From: Arthrobacter sp. ISL-85
GTDB lineage: Bacteria > Actinomycetota > Actinomycetes > Actinomycetales > Micrococcaceae
NCBI RefSeq assembly: GCF_018613675.1
Contig: NZ_JAGGPQ010000007.1
Span: 146,902 to 210,901 of the forward strand
Direction: 5' to 3'
DNA: 64,000 nucleotides
This document shows, piece by piece, positions 9,590 to 18,900 of the stretch; position 1 is the stretch's first letter, and the number at the start of each line of letters is the position of its first letter. The notes below the pieces were generated by a model that was given only the letters and a program-made list of their open reading frames with translations, ran no database searches and was not told where the DNA came from. A program made the translations under genes and the position numbers.

Positions 9590-10450
9590 TCAGGGGTGGC
9601 GGACGCCGTTCCCTGCCATAACGTCCCTGTACCCTTCCCGGAACGTAGGAAACGCGAAGGTAAACCCGGTGCTGCGGAGCAAGTCGTTGCTGCAGCGCTT
9701 ATTGCCCCCGCGGGCAGGCCCGGCGTCGGCAACGGCCGGTGATGGCTGTCCCAGCTGCACTGCCAGGAAGCGCAACACGGAGCCCAGATCGGCTGGCTCG
9801 TTGTCCACGCCGATATATGCAGGTTCAGGCACAGCTGCCATCGTGGCGAGGTGCACGATGGCAGCTGCGGCGTCGTCCCGGTGGATCCGGTTGGTGTAGC
9901 GCACGTCCTCCGGGATCACGGCAGAGCCGGTTTTTACCTGATCAATCAGCCGCGTCCGGCCCGGTCCGTAAATCCCGCCCAGCCTGAGCGAGACACCGGC
10001 TGTGGTGGTTCCTGCCAGCCGGGAATGCAAGAGCTCCTCCGCTTCCAACAACACGCGGCCGGAAAAGCCGGCTGGGCCCGGCGCCGTGTTTTCATCCACC
10101 CAACCGCCGCCTGCATCGCCATAGACGGCAGTGGAGGACACATAGATGATCCGCTCGGGGGTCACTGCATCACGCGCCAGCGCATCCAGGACGTGTGCCA
10201 CTCCGCGTACATACGCTTTCCGGTATGCCTCCTCGGTGGGGGAGTCCGCGGCAACAGCAATGACGACGGCGGTGGTGTCCGCGGGGACGCGCGGCAGGTC
10301 TGCCGATCCCAGGTCCGCCACGGCACCTTCGATGGCTGCAGGCAGTTTTGAGGGGGAGCGGCGCCAGCCCACCACCCGGTGGCCCAGGCCAGCGAACCGG
10401 AGCCCTGCTTCAGTGCCCAGGTCCCCGCAACCGGCCAAAAGTACCGTCAT
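9590..10450 (-). CDS. NAD(P)-dependent epimerase/dehydratase, extended SDR (YeeZ-like)
   Basis: A 286-aa protein. The N-terminus MTVLLAGCGDLGTEAGLRFA is a Rossmann nucleotide site (GxGxxG-like). YVSSTAVYGD carries the Ser of the SDR active site, but the canonical YxxxK is not obvious, as in the YeeZ branch whose substrates are unknown. RLGGIYGPGR and NRIHRDDAAAAI are typical of extended SDRs. It begins three bases after the stop of the MSMEG_6728-family gene, so the two form an operon. Confidence 0.85.
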   Translation of the reverse strand: MTVLLAGCGDLGTEAGLRFAGLGHRVVGWRRSPSKLPAAIEGAVADLGSADLPRVPADTTAVVIAVAADSPTEEAYRKAYVRGVAHVLDALARDAVTPERIIYVSSTAVYGDAGGGWVDENTAPGPAGFSGRVLLEAEELLHSRLAGTTTAGVSLRLGGIYGPGRTRLIDQVKTGSAVIPEDVRYTNRIHRDDAAAAIVHLATMAAVPEPAYIGVDNEPADLGSVLRFLAVQLGQPSPAVADAGPARGGNKRCSNDLLRSTGFTFAFPTFREGYRDVMAGNGVRHP

Positions 10451-10453
10451 GGC

Positions 10454-11374
10454 CTAGGGTGCCTCGACCGGGAAGAACACGCGGGGGTCCTGCAGCAGTG
10501 CAGGGTACGCGAATGCTGAGCGGTCGATGACCTCTGTAACTTCGAAGTTCCTGCCAAAACGGCCGTCAGCGAGGGTAAGGGGTCGGCCCACCACCTGTCC
10601 CACGGCAAACCTGGCCCCATTCTCGAACGGAACAGCAACCGGCGTCTTTCCCGGAAGGGTGCGGAAGGCCTCCTCCTGTGCAAGTCGCTTACGGGTGGGC
10701 TTCTTCGCCTGCGGCCTGGGCGGCGCCTTCTTAGGCGTCCGGGACGGCCGGCGGGAGCCGTCGTCCACGTAGACGGGGGAGTAGCCGTCATCCCCGGCGG
10801 ACATCGCGGCCGCGGAAGCAGCGCTCCGGTTTACCGGCGGAAGCGCCACGGTGGTCAGGGATTGGGGGTCAACCTCATCATGCGGCTCCCGCAGGATCCA
10901 CAAAATGTCCCGCTCCGGCTCCTGCGGCAGGAACTCGTGCCGGGGCTCAGGCCAGACGTAGTCCATTTCCGGAATCGCGTCCGGGAAAACGGGGGTGTAG
11001 AACTTGGGTTCCTTGTGCACCAGCTTGGAACGGTGGCTCAGGTGGAAGTCGGGGTCCCCGAGCCAAGGCGGCATCACAATTTTGGCAGCGTAATCGGGGT
11101 GGGCTGCCTGCGGCGCGAACTCGGCAATGTTGGCGCGGGTGTTGTCCGGGTGGCCCCGTTCAATCCATTCGTCCACCATCGCCAGGCCATACATGGTAAG
11201 GGCGGGCACGTGCCCCATCCACATCCGGATTGCCGGATGGGTTTGCCATCCGTACCCCGGAATCACCAGGGCGCGCAGGGTCTGGAGCGCTTCAACCCGC
11301 TGCTTGCCCAGCCGTGCAGTGTCCAGGGTTTTGGCGCTTTGGCGGAAGTCAGGGTACGGGAGGAAGGTTTGCAT
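10454..11374 (-). CDS. MSMEG_6728 family protein (pyrimidine-dimer DNA glycosylase-like)
   Basis: A 306-aa protein starting MQTFLPYPDFRQSAKTLD. The first ~180 residues match the MSMEG_6728 family, related to the T4 endonuclease V / pyrimidine-dimer glycosylase group (RLGKQRVEALQTL, GYGWQTHPAIRMWMGH, LVHKEPKFYTPVFP). A low-complexity basic linker (SRRPSRTPKKAPPRPQAKK) separates a C-terminal region ending YPALLQDPRVFFPVEAP. DNA repair is inferred from homology only; the T4-type N-terminal Thr nucleophile is not obvious here. First gene of an operon with the SDR downstream. Confidence 0.8.
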   Translation of the reverse strand: MQTFLPYPDFRQSAKTLDTARLGKQRVEALQTLRALVIPGYGWQTHPAIRMWMGHVPALTMYGLAMVDEWIERGHPDNTRANIAEFAPQAAHPDYAAKIVMPPWLGDPDFHLSHRSKLVHKEPKFYTPVFPDAIPEMDYVWPEPRHEFLPQEPERDILWILREPHDEVDPQSLTTVALPPVNRSAASAAAMSAGDDGYSPVYVDDGSRRPSRTPKKAPPRPQAKKPTRKRLAQEEAFRTLPGKTPVAVPFENGARFAVGQVVGRPLTLADGRFGRNFEVTEVIDRSAFAYPALLQDPRVFFPVEAP

Positions 11375-11530
11375 CTATTCAGTTTGACGGCATGCGGCGG
11401 ATGTTCCAATTACAGTGCCCGGCACCACTTGAGGCATCACCAGATGTCCAAATAATGGACGCCTGCATACGGCCTTCAGGTTAAACCACTAAGATCACCG
11501 CATCCACCCCCGCGTTTTGGAAGCCCTCTC

Positions 11531-12118
11531 ATGACATTCACACCTGACAAAGCCGTCGACCCCGCCCGCACCGCGCTGCCCCGCTATGGACAGCTGCTGG
11601 GCCCGGAAGCCCAGGGCATCCTGGTTCTCGACGAGTTCATTATCGATCCCGCCGCCGCACGCAAGGATCAGCACCGTTTCCGCGATGGCATGGCTGCCGT
11701 TGCCAGGACGGTCCGCCGCATCGCTGCCCTTCGGGCGGTCATCGCGCTCGTGGCCATCGGAAACCTGCCGCTGTTCCTGCTCTCCAGCGGCTGGTGGATC
11801 TACGGCGTCTCGCTGACCCTCGTGGTTGCAGTGCACGCCGCCGTGACCCTGCTCAACCGGCACGAGCCGCGGCTCAAGCAACGGTCGGCGCTGGAACTGC
11901 ACATGCACCGCGAACGAAGCGCCAACTACCGCAAATTGCGCGACGCGGTGAAGTACGTGATCGACACCCCCAGCCGGATGAACGAGCAACTCTACCTGGA
12001 GCTGCTCGCCGTCAAGCGGGTTGCCCTGAATCTTGCGCATGGCACCGTCGCATTGCTTGACACCAGCGACGAGTCCGCCTGGAAGGTACGGATCGTCCGC
12101 GAGTTCCCCGGGAACTGA
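11531..12118 (+). CDS. Hypothetical membrane protein
   Basis: A 195-aa protein. A soluble N-terminal segment of about 65 residues is followed by two closely spaced hydrophobic stretches (ALRAVIALVAIGNLPLFLLSS and WWIYGVSLTLVVAVHAAVTLL), then a basic, probably cytoplasmic C-terminal helical region. No family was recognised. It is monocistronic, ending just before a strong terminator at 12167. Confidence 0.65.
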   Translation: MTFTPDKAVDPARTALPRYGQLLGPEAQGILVLDEFIIDPAAARKDQHRFRDGMAAVARTVRRIAALRAVIALVAIGNLPLFLLSSGWWIYGVSLTLVVAVHAAVTLLNRHEPRLKQRSALELHMHRERSANYRKLRDAVKYVIDTPSRMNEQLYLELLAVKRVALNLAHGTVALLDTSDESAWKVRIVREFPGN

Positions 12119-12166
12119 CCGTCTTTGGCCTGCCGCCCACTGCGGCAGGGGCTTACTGATTAAAGT

Positions 12167-12207
12167 ACGACGCCGGCACGTCCCTTATGAGGGCGTGCCG
12201 GCGTCGT
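12167..12207 (+). terminator. Intrinsic terminator after the two-TM hypothetical gene
   Basis: The 14-bp arms at 12167-12180 and 12194-12207 are perfectly complementary. The loop contains a further CCC/GGG pairing, and TTCTTT follows. It lies 49 bases past the stop of the plus-strand gene and faces a convergent minus-strand gene, so it may serve both strands. Confidence 0.8.
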
Positions 12208-12300
12208 TCTTTGGTCAACGGAATTTGTCTATCGCCGACCTGTCTCTGTCGCCTTGGAAAGGCGGTTCGGCCAAAGCCGCTGGGAAATCGCCCGCTGGTG

Positions 12301-12957
12301 TTAGGCGGGGAGCTGGATGACCTGTCCCGCGAACACGAGGTTCGGATCTGAGATGGTGTCCAGGTTGGCGTCGGCGAGGTGCTGCCAGCCGCCCTGAATA
12401 CCCAGTTTCTGCGCCACGATGCTCAAAGTGTCCCCGGCCTGCAGGGTATAGGTTTCGCCGCTGAGCGGAACCGAGGTTGCGTGCCGCGGTGCAGGTGCCT
12501 GCTTGACCGGTGCCTGCTTGACCGGCGCGCTCTGGAGCTGGGTGTTCTGGACTGGTGCGCTTTGTACAGGTGCGCCCTGGACCGGGGCGCTCTGAACCGG
12601 CGCTCCACCACCGCCGCTCAGCCCGAGCTGGGACGAGCAGGAGGGCCAGGCGCCCCAACCCTGGGAGGCCTGGACGCGCTCGGCTACAGCGATCTGCTGC
12701 TCACGGCTGGCGTTCTGCGGCGAGCCGGTTCCGCCGTAGGCGGACCAGGTGCTGGAGGTGAACTGCAGGCCGCCGGAGAAGCCGTTGCCGGTGTTGGTGG
12801 ACCAGTTGCCGCCGCTCTCGCACTGCGCGAGTGCGTCCCAGGTGGACGTCGGGGTGGCTGCGTTGGCCGCCGTGGCTGAAAGCGCCAAACCTGCCGCGGA
12901 GACGGCGGCCAAGGTGACTCCGCGGCGTGCGGCAGTACGGAATTTGGTGTTTTTCAT
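12301..12957 (-). CDS. Secreted Rpf-type transglycosylase with LysM domain
   Basis: A 218-aa protein starting at ATG 12957, with AGGAG eight bases upstream. The signal peptide ends near ANAA (residue 34). An Rpf/transglycosylase domain follows at about 37-110: [20 protein letters not shown] gives the catalytic Glu (E47), and [20 protein letters not shown] is typical. A repetitive Ala/Pro/Val/Gln linker ([14 protein letters not shown]) leads to a C-terminal LysM ([19 protein letters not shown], about 170-218) that binds peptidoglycan. Family members cleave glycan strands and promote growth resumption. Regulation through a structured leader is possible (see 12980 and 13090). Confidence 0.92.
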   Translation of the reverse strand: MKNTKFRTAARRGVTLAAVSAAGLALSATAANAATPTSTWDALAQCESGGNWSTNTGNGFSGGLQFTSSTWSAYGGTGSPQNASREQQIAVAERVQASQGWGAWPSCSSQLGLSGGGGAPVQSAPVQGAPVQSAPVQNTQLQSAPVKQAPVKQAPAPRHATSVPLSGETYTLQAGDTLSIVAQKLGIQGGWQHLADANLDTISDPNLVFAGQVIQLPA

Positions 12958-12979
12958 GATGGTGATGCTCCTGAAGGCC

Positions 12980-12991
12980 ACCAGCGCTGGT
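12980..12991. repeat. 12-bp perfect palindrome in the rpf-like leader
   Basis: ACCAGCGCTGGT is self-complementary over 12 bases and lies 23 bases before the ATG of the LysM transglycosylase. It could be a DNA operator or an RNA hairpin close to the ribosome site. Confidence 0.4.
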
Positions 12992-13089
12992 TCCGTCCCC
13001 GGAGATCGTCGCGCCACTGCCCGCCCCTGACGAATAGAGGTCACTGTCGGTGGCTGCCGCTGGGCAGTTCTGGTGAAGGCAGCACCGGG

Positions 13090-13114
13090 CAATCAAGAAG
13101 CCCGCCGAACGGGC
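13090..13114 (-). terminator. Terminator-like hairpin upstream of the rpf-like gene
   Basis: On the minus strand GCCCG-TTCGG-CGGGC is followed by CTTCTTGATT, a short stem and loop with a T-rich tail. It sits about 135 bases before the transglycosylase start and downstream of no minus-strand gene. It might end antisense transcription, or act as an attenuator if the leader begins upstream of it. Confidence 0.35.
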
Positions 13115-13267
13115 CTGCATTTCACGCTAAGACATCGCTTGGCCGTTATCAAATCGAGATTCCGGCGGCCGTGTTGAGTGTGGGCGGTGGCACGGCAACG
13201 GTGCGGACCTGTCCGCCTCAAGGGGCGCCGGCAGACGCGAAACCGGGAGGGGCACTATCCTGACCGG

Positions 13268-14329
13268 ATGGACAACTTTCCCGGCGGCAGCACCATGCCC
13301 GAAACCGAAACGGACACCGTGGAACCCGCGGTCCCTGAAAAGCCCCTCCCGGTGGCCGAACTGCACCTGCACATCGAAGGCACGCTGCAGCCCGAGCTCA
13401 TCTTTGCCCTGGCCGAACGCAACGGCATTGCACTGCCGTACTCCGGACTGGACGAACTCCGGGCAAAGTACGAATTCACAGACCTGCAGTCCTTCCTGAA
13501 CCTCTATTACGCCAACATGGCGGTGCTGCGCACCGAGCAGGACTTCGCGGACATGACCCGGGCGTACCTGGAGCGCGCCGCCGCTGCCGGAGTCCGGCAC
13601 GCCGAAATCATGTTGGACCCTCAAGCGCACCTCTCGCGCGGCATTCCCCTGGAGGCATGCGTCAAGGGAGTGGCCTCGGTGCTGGCAACCTCGGAGGAGG
13701 AGTTTGGCATCTCCACCATCCTGATCGCCGCGTTCCTGCGTGACCTGCCGGAGGACTCGGCGCTGGAGGTCCTGGGCCTGTTGTTGGCCATGAACGCACC
13801 CATCGACGCCATTGGGCTGGACTCGGCCGAGGTGGGAAACCCGCCTTCCAAGTTCGAGCGGCTGTACGCGAAGGCGCGCGAAGCAGGACTGCGGCTGACG
13901 GCGCACGCGGGGGAGGAGGGCCCGGCGTCGTACATCACCGAAGCCCTGGACATCCTGGGTGTGGAGCGGATCGACCACGGCATCCGCTGCATGGACGATC
14001 CCGACCTTGTGGAGCGCCTCGTGGACGCCCGCATTCCCCTGACAGTGTGCCCGCTTTCCAACGTCCGGCTCCGTGCCGTTGACACCCTGGCGGACCACCC
14101 ATTGCCCGCCATGCTGGCTGCCGGGTTGAACGTTTCGGTGAGCTCGGACGATCCTGCGTACTTTGGCGGCTACGTGGATGACAACTTTGCGCAGCTCACC
14201 TCGGTGTTTGAGCTCTCCGATTTCGACAAGGCGCGGCTGGCAGCGAACTCCATCCACTCCTCCTTCGCGTCTGAGGAGCGGAAGGCGGAGCTGCTCGCGG
14301 AATTGAACGGCAGGGAAGTGGCGGACTGA
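13268..14329 (+). CDS. Adenine deaminase (amidohydrolase, adenosine-deaminase-like)
   Basis: A 353-aa protein from ATG 13268 (ATG 13295 is the alternative). Zinc-dependent amidohydrolase: HxH in ELHLHIEGTL (H33, H35), HAGEEGPASYI with the zinc His and catalytic Glu, RIDHGIRC, and SDDPAYFGGYVDDNF with the catalytic Asp pair. GLDSAEVGNPPSKF and VCPLSNVRL plus DDPAYFGGYV are features of the adenine deaminase branch (adenine to hypoxanthine, EC 3.5.4.2) rather than classical adenosine deaminase, though automated pipelines often name it the latter. Role: purine salvage in the cytoplasm. Divergent from the LysM gene. Confidence 0.88.
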   Translation: MDNFPGGSTMPETETDTVEPAVPEKPLPVAELHLHIEGTLQPELIFALAERNGIALPYSGLDELRAKYEFTDLQSFLNLYYANMAVLRTEQDFADMTRAYLERAAAAGVRHAEIMLDPQAHLSRGIPLEACVKGVASVLATSEEEFGISTILIAAFLRDLPEDSALEVLGLLLAMNAPIDAIGLDSAEVGNPPSKFERLYAKAREAGLRLTAHAGEEGPASYITEALDILGVERIDHGIRCMDDPDLVERLVDARIPLTVCPLSNVRLRAVDTLADHPLPAMLAAGLNVSVSSDDPAYFGGYVDDNFAQLTSVFELSDFDKARLAANSIHSSFASEERKAELLAELNGREVAD

Positions 14330-14590
14330 CCGCGCTAGTGTCGGGCGCAACAGCTGGGCTTCCTGCCCGGTAAACTTAGTGCCGCAGGCGTGTCTGGGGA
14401 GTGCAAGGCAGCACCCATGTCAGCGCTTGAGGGTTATGCAGACAGCCCTTACCCGAGACCTCCGCCTCACTTGAGGTACCATCCGCTTCACAGTCGGTCA
14501 CGACACGCAGAGTTAACCAATTAAAGTCGCGCGATTTAATGGGCAGTTGGCAAGATGCCTAAGACCGATCGCTTTTATATAAGGGGAATC

Positions 14591-15529
14591 ATGGCCAAGT
14601 CCACCGCAGAAAACACGTACCTTCGACTCAAGACCGTCCTGGATGTCCTGACTGAAGGCGTGTGGTCCGGCGATGCACTGAATGCAGGCCAGGTCCTGGC
14701 GGAGGCAACGGCCCGCGTGCCGTTCAACGAGCATGAAGCCGAACTCCTCAGCGGCGGCATCCCGCGCGGCCACAAGACCCTGACCTCGGCCACGGCCAAG
14801 TTGGTCAAGGCTGGATGGCTGGTCAAGGGACGCTCGGGCTGGACCATCACGGAAGACGGCATGCGTGCCACGGCCGCGTTCCCTGATGCCGATTCCTTCG
14901 GCGCAGCGCTCGACGCCGGCACTCCGGTCCCCGCCGGCACTCCCGTTCCTACGGCTCCCGCAGGCTTTGTCCGCCCTGTTTCCGCCGCCGCGGCAACGCT
15001 GGAAGTTCCGGCCAAGGAGGAAGCCCCGAAGAAAACCGCCAGGAAGGCCCCGGCGAAGAAGGCCGCCTCCGTTGTGGGCAAGGCAGCCAAGGCGATCGAA
15101 GACGCCGTCGAGCCCGTGGTGGCAGCCGTCCGCAAGGGCAAGGCGCCGGCGAAGGACAAGGCCGCAGCTGCGCCGGCCTCTGCTGATGCTGCCGCGGAAC
15201 CGTTGGAGGGCCCGGACGTCGAAACCCTGCCGCAGCCCGAGGCCGTGGCCGTGGCCGGCGACTTCAACACCATCCTCGGTGCCCCGGAGAACTGGGCGCC
15301 GCAGTACGACGAAGCACAGATGGAGTTCGACTTCCTGGACCAGCTGTGGAAGAAGAGTGCCGAGCTTCCCGCCGGCTACTACACGTTCAAGATCGCGCTG
15401 AACCGCTCCTGGACTGAGAACTACGGCGCTTTCGGTGCGTTCGATGGTCCCAACCACGAGCTGCACCACGCCGGCGGCACGGTGACCATCCGCTACAACC
15501 ACGCCACCCGCGACATCACCATCGACTAA
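14591..15529 (+). CDS. Winged-helix / basic linker / X25-type starch-binding-like protein
   Basis: A 312-aa protein starting at ATG 14591 after AAGGGGAA. There is no signal peptide. Residues 1-95 look like a winged-helix domain (LRLKTVLDVLTEGVWSG, TLTSATAKLVKAGWLVKGRS, WTITEDGM). A Lys/Ala/Pro-rich linker (about 135-200) resembles histone H1 tails (KKTARKAPAKKAAS). The C-terminal ~95 residues (AVAVAGDFNTILGAPENWAP, ELPAGYYTFKIALNRSWTEN, VTIRYNHATRDITID) match the pullulanase-type X25 carbohydrate-binding fold. The gene is often called a glycosidase, but no catalytic domain is present. The architecture suggests a DNA-associated or glycogen-associated protein; function unknown. Confidence 0.75.
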   Translation: MAKSTAENTYLRLKTVLDVLTEGVWSGDALNAGQVLAEATARVPFNEHEAELLSGGIPRGHKTLTSATAKLVKAGWLVKGRSGWTITEDGMRATAAFPDADSFGAALDAGTPVPAGTPVPTAPAGFVRPVSAAAATLEVPAKEEAPKKTARKAPAKKAASVVGKAAKAIEDAVEPVVAAVRKGKAPAKDKAAAAPASADAAAEPLEGPDVETLPQPEAVAVAGDFNTILGAPENWAPQYDEAQMEFDFLDQLWKKSAELPAGYYTFKIALNRSWTENYGAFGAFDGPNHELHHAGGTVTIRYNHATRDITID

Positions 15530-15634
15530 GCGTTGGGTTCCCAACCGGGTAGCAGTTAGTGTCGTTTTTGACATTCATGACGGCACCTGGCGCTACCTGG
15601 TTGGGCAGGCCGATGTTCCCTTAGGAGGCCCGGC

Positions 15635-15946
15635 ATGGGCAGGCATGAACGCGCGCAGAACGGCCCTATGCAGGAAACGGTGCGGCTGGACGCCCGGGTG
15701 TTCGGCGTGGTCCAAGGTGTGGGCTTCCGCTACTGGACTATGGGCACAGCGGAGGAGCTTGGCTTGTCCGGCGAGGTGAGCAACCTCGACGACGGTTCGG
15801 TTTCGGTGATTGCCGAAGGCGCCGAACCACAGGTTCGTAAACTGCTGGATTGGCTCAATTCGGACCGGACTCCTGGCCGGGTGGAGCGGGTGGAGTCTGG
15901 CTTTTCAGCTGCCCAGGGGACCTTCGGCGGGTTCCGGGCACACTGA
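15635..15946 (+). CDS. acyP: Acylphosphatase
   Basis: A 103-aa protein. ATG 15635 was chosen because AGGAGG lies six bases upstream; ATG 15668 would give the more usual 92 aa. Hydrolyses acyl phosphates such as carbamoyl or acetyl phosphate. The active-site loop VQGVGFRYW supplies the phosphate-binding Arg (R32), and N50 in [11 protein letters not shown] is the catalytic Asn. The small ferredoxin-like fold is complete. It converges with the large nuclease-helicase gene. Confidence 0.93.
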   Translation: MGRHERAQNGPMQETVRLDARVFGVVQGVGFRYWTMGTAEELGLSGEVSNLDDGSVSVIAEGAEPQVRKLLDWLNSDRTPGRVERVESGFSAAQGTFGGFRAH

Positions 15947-15967
15947 CAGCGTCTCCATGCTGCGCGG

Positions 15968-18900
15968 CTACAGCCGGAGGCTGAGTCCGATGAAGGCTCC
16001 GAGTTCCTCCAGCGCCGCGGGCTTGTGCGGCATGTAGCTGGTGAGCTCGGGGGAGCGGACGATCACGGCGCGCCATTGTCCGCGGGACACGGCCACGTTG
16101 ATGCGGTTCCGGTTCAGCAGGAACTCGGCCCCGCGAGGGGCCTCGGCCACCGCCGAACACGCCATGGAGACCAGCACCACCGGAGCTTCCTGGCCTTGGA
16201 ACTTGTCCACGGTACCCACCCGGACCTCAGGCAGCCCGGCCTCTGCCAAATGCCTACGGATCAGATGGACCTGGGCGTTGTAGGCAGCAACCACCAGCAG
16301 GTCCTGCTGCTCCAGCGGGCGCGACTCACAATCCGGACCCGGTTTCCACTTCAGGCCGAGATGGCGGCGGGCCTGTCGAACCACTTCCTCGGCTTCTTCC
16401 CGGGACGCTGTGGTGTTGCCGCTGTGCTGGACGAACACGGTCTCCACACCGGGCGCCAGCCCCTCCAGTTCGCGGCGGGACGCCGCCGGAGCGGACTTCA
16501 GCTTTCCCTCGTAGCTGAGGTTGGACACTGCCCGGCACAGCTCAGGATGCATCCGCCACGTGTCTGCCAGGAAATACCCCAGGTTGGCGGGCAGGGTGGC
16601 GTGGCCGGCGGCAAGCCAGCCGAGCGCTGACTCATCCACGGGTTCGGGGTGCGCGCCCTGCGTAACCTGCGGAAGCTGCTGCGGGTCGCCGAGCAGGAGC
16701 AGCCGCGTCCCGGCGCGGCTGACCGCCAGCGTGTTGGCCAACGAGAACTGGCCGGCCTCGTCGATCACCAGGAGATCAAGTGACCCTGCCGGGACCTCCT
16801 TGCCGGTCATGGTCCACGCCGTGCCACCGACCAGGCAGCCGCCAGGAGTCGACAACAGCCGTGCCACATCGCCTTCCGCTGTGTGGCTCCAGGGAACCTG
16901 GTGAGGAGCAGCCAATTTCTTGCCAACCACCTGCGGGTCTACTCCGCCGGTTTCAATGGCCCGGCACAACAGGTTTTCCACCACGTTGTGCGACTGGGCA
17001 ACCACTCCAATCTTCCATCCCTCGGACACAAGCCTGCCGATCACATGGGCGCCCACAAAGGTCTTGCCCGTTCCCGGAGGCCCCTGGACAGCAAGGTAGG
17101 AATGGTCCAGGTCCTTCAGCGATTCCGTAATGGCTTCTGCATAGTCAGCCGCGTCGTCTTCGCCGTGCCGCACTTCCGCTGGCCCTTGCCGCGAGCGGAA
17201 CCGTGGCGGCAGCTTCCGCAGGATGTCCAGGCCCGGCTGCGCGGGGAGTGACGGCACGGACGAGCCGACGGCCCGGGCGATCTCCTTAATGGCGGCCTCG
17301 ATACTGGCGGTAGCCAGGGGCTGGTCCTCGGTCAGGGCGACTGGCAGGTGGGGGTAGGCCTGGACCTTTCCGGTCTCACGCTCCGCGATGGTGATCAGGT
17401 GTTCAGGGCCGTCCTGAGCCTCTTCCAGCGCGCTGATCCTGGTCCCGAACGTGAAAGCCCTCGTCCCGGGTGCGGTCTGCGGATCGGTCATTCCATCGGG
17501 ACCGGGCGCGTCGTAGAGCCGGCACCAGTTGGAGTCGGGGCGGAAGTCGGAGCCTTCCGTCATGGTGCCGCGGAGCTTCAGGACACGCGTGCGCATCCGT
17601 TCCCTTGGTTTGGCCAGTGCCCAATCGGATACGACTTCCGCCGACGACACAACGAACACGTTCCGTTGGTCGGACCAGCTATCCAACGGTGCCTCGACCC
17701 GGTCGAAGTGTTGCCACCAGAACTGCTTGCGCTCGCGGCGGTGGTATCCGACGGCGGCCGCAACCATGGCGATGGCGCGCTGGTCATCGGTCCAGGGGCG
17801 GTCATCCGGCAAGCCGGCCAGATACTCGCCCAGCCGGGCTTCCTCAGGCGATTCATCTGCGCTGGCTGCCTGATCCCCGGCAGCTCCTGCTTTGGCTGGT
17901 GCCTGGATGTGGCCGGGCACCGCGTCCTGCCCGCCTGCAGCGAGAGGCGCTCCGACTGCTCCATGGCCGCGCTCCCCGGCTTCCTGACCCAGCTGAAGCA
18001 GCCAGTCCCGCAGCCGCAGGGTGGAGAGGCAGTCGTACTGGTTGTAGTCCGAGATGGAGGCCAGAATTGTGGCGGCCTCGTCCTTCCGGCCGGCGTCACG
18101 GGCAGCGCAGTAGGCGGCGTAAGCCACCACGGAGGCGCCGGCGTCCTTGACATCCCCGGACCGGAGGTTGTCTCCCATGTAGAGGGGTTCCAGCTTCTTG
18201 ATGGAATACGATGCTTCCGAAATGCGGATGGAGTGCCGCACCGTGGCGTACAGGTCCACCAGCAGCCCGTGCCGGAGCCAGTCATCCACGGTGTCCTCGC
18301 CGGCCTGGTGGGCGAGGGACAGGTTCCGCAGCGCTGTCTTTTCGTAAGGGGCATAGTGGTAGACGTGCATGTCCGGGTGCAAGGCCCGGCGCTGCTCGAC
18401 GTACTGAAGGAATTCGAGGAAGGCGCGGCGCTCCCCGGAGCGGGAGTGGGCCCAGAACGGCCGGAACACCGGATCGCCGGTGGCACCCGGAACCGGGGCC
18501 TCGACGACACCAAAGAGGTATTCGATGCCCCAGGCGCCGGTAGCAGGGTCCTGCCAGAGCGGATCGCCCTCGAAGTCGAAGAAGATGTCACCGGCGCTGG
18601 GGGCAGGAAGCGAGCCGATCGTATTGCCGGGAAGCACGCTGAACGACACGGTATGCGGTTGTCCATCCCTGATGAACGTCCGGGAACCCGCAGCCCGGTC
18701 AAGGCCCAGCTGCATCCGCGCCTGGGCGCGGAGCCTGACCACCGAGTTCCTGGCCTCGCCCGCGGGCATGGCTGCCAGTTCATCGATGGTGGTGATGCCG
18801 GGCGTGTGCAGCTTCCGCCGCTGGACCACGGACATGCCCGCGACCATCAGCAGATCCCTGTGGAGCTGCACCTGCTCCGCACAGTAGTCGCAGCGTCCGC

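Noticed and set aside
12958..13140. c-di-AMP (ydaO) riboswitch before the Rpf-type gene
   Set aside because: CGGGGACGGAACCAG near the gene recalls the 5' part of the motif, but the downstream conserved blocks (GTCAGCTAACCTCG type) are missing.
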